9,443 bases of DNA from contig MFES01000006.1 in assembly GCA_001779955.1 (NCBI GenBank), forward strand, positions 6,174-15,616. Reading direction: 5' to 3'. This stretch comes from Candidatus Doudnabacteria bacterium RIFCSPHIGHO2_02_FULL_46_11. Lineage in GTDB: Bacteria; Patescibacteriota; Doudnabacteria; UBA920; 2-02-FULL-46-11. Numbering within the stretch: position 1 is the first letter of the stretch; the number at the start of each line of letters is the position of its first letter. The notes under the pieces were generated by a model. That model saw only the letters and a list, made by a program, of their open reading frames with translations. It was not told the DNA's origin and did not search any database. A program made the translations under genes and the position numbers. Shown piece after piece: positions 1 to 6,300 of the stretch.

Positions 1-653
1 CCGTCTACCCTGAATCGGACGCGAGATTCTTGCTCGACCGGCTCTATGTGGATGTCTGAAGCGCGTTGGGTCAAGGCCTGGGAAATAAGACTGTCAATGA
101 TTTTGGCGACCGGCGCTCTGGGGCCAATACCCTTCTCAAGTTCCAACCCCTCCTTGGTTTGTTTAATGGTCGTTTGGCTTTGCGTAAATTCCTTGAGCGC
201 TTGTTGGACGTCCACGCCTACGCCTATTTTTTGCATTAGCAAGGTAAGCTCGGCTTCAGTCAGCAGAAAAAGCTGTATATCCCAGCCGTTCTTTTTCGCC
301 AAAAATTCCACAGCCTCAAGCATGCGCAAGTCCGTCGGGTCTGAAAGGGCAATTTTTACCTGGTTGCCCAACTTGCTAAAGGGTACGATTCTGTAGGTTT
401 TAATTATCGGCGAAGGAATTAACTCCAAGGCCTTTTCATCAACAGTAACGTCGTCTAAATTTAGAAACGGTATGTGGAAATACTCGGCTTTGAGTTTGGT
501 CAAACTTTTTTCGCTCAAAAGTCCCGAAGAAATCAAGTTTTTTTCAAGCGGTTTTCCCTGCAATTTCAAAGCCTCCTCAAGCGCGCTTTTTTGCGACTCA
601 TCCTTGAGTTTTATATGCTCCTTCAGAAATAAATTTAGAGTACTTCCGGCCAT
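1..653 (-). CDS. pilB: Type IV pilus assembly ATPase PilB/GspE family, N-terminal part (cut by window edge)
   Basis: This is the hexameric cytoplasmic motor family that powers pilus extension by ATP hydrolysis. The reading frame runs from the ATG at 653-651 to the window edge with no stop, giving 217 codons of a protein that is usually about 560-580 residues. Residues about 30-140 resemble the MshEN/T2SSE N-terminal domain, with the segment RIVPFSKLGNQVKIALSDP at 88-106. Residues 180-217 begin the ATPase region with APVAKIIDSLISQA and the family signature ASDIHIEP (198-205) followed by RVRFRVDG. The Walker motifs lie beyond the window. An in-frame TAA two codons upstream makes this ATG the first possible start. 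No Shine-Dalgarno sequence precedes it, so coupling to pilO, 31 bp upstream, is likely. Family assignment is firm. PilB rather than another GspE-type ATPase is inferred from the pilMNO neighbours. Confidence 0.93.
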   Translation of the reverse strand, partial: MAGSTLNLFLKEHIKLKDESQKSALEEALKLQGKPLEKNLISSGLLSEKSLTKLKAEYFHIPFLNLDDVTVDEKALELIPSPIIKTYRIVPFSKLGNQVKIALSDPTDLRMLEAVEFLAKKNGWDIQLFLLTEAELTLLMQKIGVGVDVQQALKEFTQSQTTIKQTKEGLELEKGIGPRAPVAKIIDSLISQALTQRASDIHIEPVEQESRVRFRVD

Positions 654-657
654 GGAT

Positions 658-678
658 TAGTTAGTAGTAAGTAGTTAG
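658..678. repeat. 7-bp tandem repeat in pilO/pilB spacer
   Basis: On the plus strand three consecutive heptamers read TAGTTAG, TAGTAAG, TAGTTAG. They fill most of the 31-bp spacer between the pilO stop codon and the pilB start codon. The period of 7 and the TTAG core match the repeats in the pilM/pilN and atpD/atpC spacers. Function is unknown. Confidence 0.7.
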
Positions 679-684
679 TTTATA

Positions 685-1431
685 TTATTGGGCGAACGGA
701 TTAGGAATAGATTTTATATCAGTTGGTAAAGAGATAGAAACGGTCTGTAGGGTCCTGAAAAGCTCATTTTTCAGAATATCGGTAGCCAAAGAAAAACCAT
801 ACGGGAAAAGAGGCACTTGTGGTATGGACTGCAGATGATAAGTAAAGGCATTAAGCCCAACCTGGAGAGTGTCACTCTCGGCGGAACTGGAAATCGTTAA
901 TGAGACAACGTCTACTAATCTGGCATTATGCTCCAGGCTGTTTAAAAACCTGATGAGCTGCTCATAGGTGCCGCGCATATTCATGTTCAAATCCGATTTG
1001 CCTATTTCCTTATTTGAAGACGTCGAGGCGATGGTTGAGGCCCCGCTTGAAACCGAACCATCTGCATCCTTATCGGTTAACGGGCGAACTATGATGCTGG
1101 TAACGGTCAGTCCCGCGGATTGGGCTAATTTATGCATACTGCTCAAAAAATCCTCCACTTCAGGCGTGGCCGGCAAGGCATAATTAATCTTGTTCAAATC
1201 GGCGGAGGCGATGCTTTTGGCAGAATTAGACAAGTCTTCTATTTTTTTAATTTCTCCCTCAACGTTATTCAAGTCGCTCTCTATGTCTAATTTGGCAGAC
1301 GAGGCGGCGGCGAAATTATTATATTGCGGCTGAACCCACAGCATCCAGGACAAAAATATCAGAATTAAAAGCGCCACGAGTTTAAGCGGTTCTAAAAATT
1401 GGCCAACGCTCAAATCTTTCGGTAATTTCAT
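685..1431 (-). CDS. pilO: Type IV pilus inner-membrane protein PilO
   Basis: PilO is a bitopic inner-membrane protein that dimerises with PilN and helps connect the cytoplasmic motor to the outer parts of the pilus machine. The 248-residue product has a short cytoplasmic N-terminus and one membrane helix at about 17-33 (LKLVALLILIFLSWMLWV). A helical stretch follows at about 40-80, then a ferredoxin-like part (about 88-200) with EVEDFLSSMHKLAQSAGLTV and MRGTYEQLIRFLNSLE, typical of PilO. A Ser/Thr/Gly/Asp-rich linker at about 119-146 interrupts the fold. The tail beyond residue 200 ends in IPNPFAQ and makes the protein longer than the usual 200 or so residues. The ATG lies one base after the pilN stop codon, indicating translational coupling, and no Shine-Dalgarno sequence is visible. 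Assignment rests on order, topology and the core pattern. Confidence 0.9.
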   Translation of the reverse strand: MKLPKDLSVGQFLEPLKLVALLILIFLSWMLWVQPQYNNFAAASSAKLDIESDLNNVEGEIKKIEDLSNSAKSIASADLNKINYALPATPEVEDFLSSMHKLAQSAGLTVTSIIVRPLTDKDADGSVSSGASTIASTSSNKEIGKSDLNMNMRGTYEQLIRFLNSLEHNARLVDVVSLTISSSAESDTLQVGLNAFTYHLQSIPQVPLFPYGFSLATDILKNELFRTLQTVSISLPTDIKSIPNPFAQ

Positions 1432-1432
1432 G

Positions 1433-2008
1433 TTAAGGGGTGGCCGTTCTTAATAAAACAGTGTCAAAATAAATATTCATACTGAATGAGTAGGGTTCGC
1501 CTTCACCGGCCTCGTTCGACAAGGAGATGGAATTAAGCACCACCTGTTTAATGCCTTGCAAAGTACCCAATTTTTTACTGAAAGAAACCGCCGTATCAAA
1601 GGTATTGGATTTCCCCGAGAGTGTAGCTACGCCTTCAGCATTAATGCCCAACTGTTCAAAACGTATGCCTGAAAGGGTCGTGGCACTTAGAGTTTCAAGC
1701 AGTTTTGTGCTATAGAGATGCTCGCCAAGAAGCGTGTCCATGTATTGCAGGCGGGCCTGTGTCCTAACCGAGTTATCCCTTCTTTCTTGTGTGGCAGATT
1801 CCAACTGAACTTTTCTCTGCTTGATGGTTTGCTCTAAATGCGTCCGGCTTTCCTCGGCCAGTCTTGCAAAAATTAAGAATCCCCCGCCCGCCAAAACCAT
1901 TAACAGTAAAATGACAACCAGGCCGGTTTTGGCCATGTTAAACAATCTGCGATATCGGTTGCTGGCATCGGCCGCAAGCTGATTTTCCAATAAATTTATT
2001 TCAGACAC
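1433..2008 (-). CDS. pilN: Type IV pilus inner-membrane protein PilN
   Basis: PilN is a bitopic inner-membrane protein. Its cytoplasmic tail is known to insert into PilM, and its periplasmic part pairs with PilO. The 191-residue product begins with SEINLLENQL (2-11), a variant of the conserved INLLP PilM-binding motif with Glu in place of Pro. One membrane helix lies at about 29-49 (GLVVILLLMVLAGGGFLIFA). A coiled-coil-like stretch covers about 52-95, and a ferredoxin-like fold follows (about 100-185). The start is GTG at 2008-2006, the first possible start after an in-frame TAA three codons upstream. No Shine-Dalgarno sequence is present in the A-rich stretch before it. The 41-bp gap to pilM contains a TTAG heptamer repeat. 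Length and topology are normal for the family. Confidence 0.92.
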   Translation of the reverse strand: MSEINLLENQLAADASNRYRRLFNMAKTGLVVILLLMVLAGGGFLIFARLAEESRTHLEQTIKQRKVQLESATQERRDNSVRTQARLQYMDTLLGEHLYSTKLLETLSATTLSGIRFEQLGINAEGVATLSGKSNTFDTAVSFSKKLGTLQGIKQVVLNSISLSNEAGEGEPYSFSMNIYFDTVLLRTATP

Positions 2009-2026
2009 TTTTTATTTGAATTTTTA

Positions 2027-2045
2027 AAATTAGATATTAGAAATT
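2027..2045. repeat. TTAG heptamer repeat in pilM/pilN spacer
   Basis: The plus strand reads AAATTAGATATTAGAAATT, made of ATTAGAT and ATTAGAA units with a 7-bp period. The same 19 bases occur exactly, in the opposite orientation, at 8726-8744 between atpD and atpC. The element sits in the 41-bp gap upstream of the GTG start of pilN. Confidence 0.75.
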
Positions 2046-2049
2046 CCGT

Positions 2050-3084
2050 TCAATCCTCTTGCCGCATGGCAAGCCCAACGCACACTGCCAGCCCCGAACC
2101 CAACTCATGGACCAGCGGCTCAACGGTTTTCGGCACCACAACCCTTGCCCAGGGATTGCCGATTGTAACCGGCACATTGAAACTGCTTGTTAGATACTGG
2201 TCAAGGCCTAAAAGCTTGGCGCCGCCGCCCGTCAAAATCATTTTTTCCACGCTTCGACCGCGACCTTGGGAAAGATTCAGAACCTGTTCGATTTCAGTTT
2301 TAAGCAAATCCAAGGAAGGGCGAAGCGCGGCCGGAATATTTTTAAAATCAGATAAACCCGACAAGCCCAAGCTTTTTTTAAACTGTTCGGCCCGAACAAA
2401 GTTAACATTCAGTATTTGAGCCACACTTTTGCTTATTGTTTCTCCGCCAACGTTAATATTCTTGGAAAAATAAAGATAGCCGCGATCTATAAGATTGACA
2501 GTTGAGGTCTTGGTGCCGACGTCTATGACCAAAGCCGTACTGGTATCCTGGCCGATTAAGGAACGAATAAGCGCGGTAGCCTCCACTTCAATGGCTTGAG
2601 GCGAAAGCCCCAAAGCCTTAAAAACGGTAATGTAGTTGCTTATCACATGGTTGGGCACGGCCGTCAGTAGCACGCTTTGCTTACTGCTGTCTGTCCCCTG
2701 ATCGGGCGGCAAACTATTCCAGGAAACGGTCACATCTTCAAGGGGGATGGGAATAATTTTGCGGGCTTCGAATTCGATGGCTTTTTGCTGTTCGCTCTCC
2801 TTGACTTTAGGGACTTCTATAACGGCAACAAACACCGTGCTCGTCGGCAATGAGGCCACTATTCTCTTGCTCTTAACCTTAGTTCTGTTAAAAAGCTCCT
2901 TGACGGTGGTAATTGTAACATCGAGCGGAGAAACGCCGTCGGGCACTTCCGTATCAGCCTTTATTTGGGCAATGCCATAGGTTTCTAACTGAAAATGTCC
3001 GCCGGTGCGGGACAATTCTACAACCTTAACGCTGGTAGTGCCTATGTCAAGACCAACCAGATTTTTTTTGCCAAAAGCAAACAT
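2050..3084 (-). CDS. pilM: Type IV pilus assembly protein PilM (actin-like ATPase)
   Basis: PilM is a cytoplasmic, FtsA/actin-fold nucleotide-binding protein that binds the N-terminal tail of PilN and links it to the pilus motor. The 344-residue product has all the expected landmarks. The phosphate-1 loop is GLDIGTTSVKVVEL (11-24). The KAIEFEARKIIPIPLEDV segment (101-118) is typical of the family. The phosphate-2 loop is VIDVGTKTST (186-195), followed by NVGGETIS (211-218). The adenosine loop is TGGGAKLLGL (285-294), and the C-terminus has a GLAMR helix. The ATG at 3084-3082 is preceded by a strong purine-rich ribosome binding site and, further up, a good promoter, so this is the first gene of the pilM-pilN-pilO-pilB operon. 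Length is standard and nothing appears missing. Confidence 0.96.
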   Translation of the reverse strand: MFAFGKKNLVGLDIGTTSVKVVELSRTGGHFQLETYGIAQIKADTEVPDGVSPLDVTITTVKELFNRTKVKSKRIVASLPTSTVFVAVIEVPKVKESEQQKAIEFEARKIIPIPLEDVTVSWNSLPPDQGTDSSKQSVLLTAVPNHVISNYITVFKALGLSPQAIEVEATALIRSLIGQDTSTALVIDVGTKTSTVNLIDRGYLYFSKNINVGGETISKSVAQILNVNFVRAEQFKKSLGLSGLSDFKNIPAALRPSLDLLKTEIEQVLNLSQGRGRSVEKMILTGGGAKLLGLDQYLTSSFNVPVTIGNPWARVVVPKTVEPLVHELGSGLAVCVGLAMRQED

Positions 3085-3087
3085 TTA

Positions 3088-3099
3088 TCCCTTCCTTCC
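3088..3099 (-). promoter_or_regulatory. Ribosome binding site of pilM
   Basis: On the minus strand GGAAGGAAGGGA ends three bases before the pilM ATG. The core AGGAAGG sits at normal spacing, five bases from the start codon. It is the only strong Shine-Dalgarno sequence I see in front of a gene in this window. A CCCTT at 3116-3120 could pair with its AAGGG end (3089-3093) and partly mask it, but that pairing is short and speculative. Confidence 0.75.
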
Positions 3100-3243
3100 G
3101 ATTACTTGTAGGGGCAAGGGCATTAAATAAAAAAGAACAAAAAATGGAACTACGCTTTTAGTTTTGCTGTACATACCGGGGAGGGGTAAAAATTTCGATT
3201 TATGTTTCCAAATATTCAAAAAATCTGTCGTTTAGCACGATTA

Positions 3244-3273
3244 ATCATATCAGATTCATACCCTAAAAGTCAA
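3244..3273 (-). promoter_or_regulatory. Sigma70-type promoter of the pilMNOB operon
   Basis: The minus strand has a -35 box TTGACT (3273-3268), an 18-bp spacer, and a -10 box TATGAT (3249-3244). Each box differs from its consensus by one base. Transcription would start near 3237, leaving a leader of about 150 nt before pilM. It lies downstream of the giant gene's stop codon, so the pilus operon can be expressed independently of that gene. No transcript evidence is available. Confidence 0.72.
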
Positions 3274-3329
3274 TTTATGTCGGATTAAAAAATATTATTT
3301 GCGAGGTTCATCTCCAAGTCCAAATGATC

Positions 3330-6300
3330 TTATGCTAATTGTTTCTCTACAAGTAATAAATTCTCGAAGTTGAACCAACTGCTCGTGCGCACGTCCCTTC
3401 CCCCTCCCAGCGAATCGTAATACTTAGTGAGTTTAACGTTACTTTCATTAATAAAATACTGGCCTGAAACATTCCGCAAGATATAACCTTTATCAGCAAG
3501 CAGTTGCCGTATATTGCCCGCTAAAATGAAGTTTTTTGGCAATATAATCGCCGCTTCTGGCACTTCGGACAAACGATCAAGTACATGTGCTACCATCTCG
3601 GCCTCAAAATGATCAGAAAGCGCATGGTATTGAGAATTAACATAAATCCTGTCCATTAACACAGCCAGGCGCGGTGCCTCATCTTCATTTTCCCTAATTT
3701 TCGTCAGCTCGATAAAAGTCCGGGCTAATCTTCTTTTATCTGCCCCCACCCGCTCATAAACATCTACCATTTCGTCGTTTCCGTCCAGCAGACGCGAATA
3801 GGCCGATTGGTTGTACCCTGTTACTTCAGTCAATCTCTGACAACTGGCGGTCATTTCCGGCGCGCGCGCCAAATCAACAAAGGCGACCGTGGTCTTAACT
3901 TCAACAGTAACTTGGCCGGCTACATTTTCCTCGGTCATAACACCCTTCAATTTACTGAAATCAGCCAGCACCTCTTCCTGTAAAGCCCGTACATTAACAT
4001 CATCATCAAGCTCGTCCGGATCTAACAGGCCCATTCTTTTCAGACCTACCGACAAAGTACTGATATATTTATCAATCTCTTTTAAATAATCACGCTTAGC
4101 TTTAAATTTGCTTTCATTTATGGAACCCAACCTATATAAAGCCTTAGCCATTTCGGATAAAGAGCGATAAATAGCCATATTTTTTCCAAGCTTAGTTTTC
4201 TCCTCCTTGGAAAAATTAGGGTCTCTAAGATTAGCCTGGGCGCGGTTGATAAACCGCGCAACCGATTCATAAATATCCACTAAATCCTTTTTCATGGATC
4301 CGTCTTCAGAAAACAAGAACTGACGGAAAATAATTGAAGCCTCGGAATCATTCGCCATCCGGCCTGTCTTTGCTAAAAACAATTCGGGCAAATGAGCGGC
4401 AACGTCAGTTTGGATTACGTCCCGCACCAAGCCAAGGCGGCTAAGAGTATCTTCTTCTTTGGTGACAATACTACCACTAAGGCGCGTCAACCGGCTTTTC
4501 GATAAATCAAGCCAAGCCGCGGTCGCTTTTTCACGCAGCCCCGAAGGCAGACTTTCAAAAATAAATCCGAATTGGCCGGCCGAAAGTTCTGTTCTCCGCC
4601 CATGGTAATCATCCGGCGTTTCTGCCAAGTTAAGCTCCAAAGCCTGCCTGATCGCGCTCTTCAGTGCTTGAAAAGCACCGCTTTCAGTTGGGTATTTACT
4701 CCGATAAATTCCCAGAGACCGGGCAGAAATGCTTAAAACATCTTGAAATTCAGGCCGGCGACCCGCCTCATCTTCCATCTGTGACAGCTTGAGAGAAATC
4801 TCTTGGGGAATTAAATCAGAATAAATATCTGGAATCGCCAAGGCAATCATTACTTTCCTAAACTCTGCATACGCCCGCCTAAAATCAGGCGCTGATAATA
4901 TTGAGCCGTACCAATTGTCATTTTGGCCTGAAGTCGCAATTTCCAAATTTATCGAGGTGAGTAAAAACAAATCATCTAAGTCTCTGGGCTTTATGGAAAC
5001 AGACACTATCTTTGCCAATAAAGCGTCGGGTATTTGTCTCGTGGAGATCATACCCCAAAACCGCTCTAATCGACTCCTGGCGTCTCGACCCTGCACAAAA
5101 TAATCGTCGCCAAACATCTTTAAAACCCGTTTGCAGGTTTCAGCCTCGGCTCCCAAAGCCGTGAATAGCCGGAATTTATTAGTCAGCAGCTCATTAGCAG
5201 GCGCACCTTGAAAAAGTTCTGCGGCGCGCCTAACCTTGCCGGCCGCATCTGGCATAGCGGCCAGCAAGGCCAGGTCTTCGGAAAGGCGCGGATCAAAGCC
5301 AAGGTTTAATTCCTCACGCCAGACGTCCAGCACTTCAAATAATTCTTCCTGATTAGACGAAATTAACAAAGGCTCCAACCTATACAAGCTAGTCAGACTC
5401 ACCTGATAACCATAACCTTGGAGCCTCTTGATGGTTTCTTCATAATCCAAAAGTAGTTGGCTCGATGCTATCTCTTTAAAACTAAAACGCGCGTCATATT
5501 CGCCCTTGTACCGGTTATAAATATCTTGGGCAGCCATAAGCCTTTCATGAGAAAAATCGGCATCAATCAATTTTACCAAATCCGTGCTATGAGCAACCTG
5601 AAATTTGTAATTTATCCCATCCTTGAGCAGTTCCAGCATCTGCTCTAATCTGTTAGCATGGCCGGCTATCGCCAATAAATATCTAGAATCATGCGATTGA
5701 AATCGATAGCCGTACTTTTTTACTATTTCTAAAACCGAATAAATACGTTCACGATCCCCAAGGAAGGGTAGAAGGCTATTTATATCTTCGATACGGAATG
5801 AATACCCATAGTGTTTCAGCTTAGCCATAAAATCTATCATCTCGGTCGAAATGCTAACAAGGCTATCAATATCAGCCGCTGATAAGCGGTAACCAAAAAG
5901 CTCGCTTAAATGTTTATAGTTGCCTAAAACTTCCAGAGAAAATAATCTGGCTTGCAAATCTTGAGAACCTAACAAACGCGTCAACATTTGGTCTTGTCCC
6001 GTAAATCCATAGCCAAAAGACGGATTATAAGAAAAATTCTCAACTATTCTCGCCAATAGTTCGCGCTTTACCAAAGGCATCTCTGCCATTTTCTCTAGTT
6101 CTGAAGGGCTTGAGGCGTTCCCTTCCATGGTTTTTATATATTCTGCATTGGCGGGCAAAAATAACCGGCTGCGCCTTTCCGGATCATTATGAATCGCCAG
6201 CAAACTTTCGACTCTCTCAACTTTTACGCGACCGCCATAAGCGCCGACAAGCTTGCTGACAAAGGCCATCACCTCTTCCGATTCAAGTTTGGCTAGTGTT

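Noticed and set aside
46..396. Plus-strand open frame of 116 codons opposite pilB
   Set aside because: The minus-strand frame here encodes a clearly conserved PilB N-terminus; the plus-strand translation has no recognisable features.
2066..2419. Plus-strand open frame of 117 codons opposite pilM
   Set aside because: It lies wholly within the conserved pilM gene and its translation is Ser/Pro/Arg-rich shadow sequence.
3218..3241. Small hairpin TCGT-GCTAA-ACGA followed by a T tract in the pilM leader, considered as an attenuator
   Set aside because: The stem is only 4 bp and it overlaps the predicted transcription start, so it is unlikely to terminate transcription.
3281..3329. Search for a terminator just after the giant gene
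   Set aside because: Only three-base-pair stems can be formed before the T-rich stretch; not enough to call a terminator.
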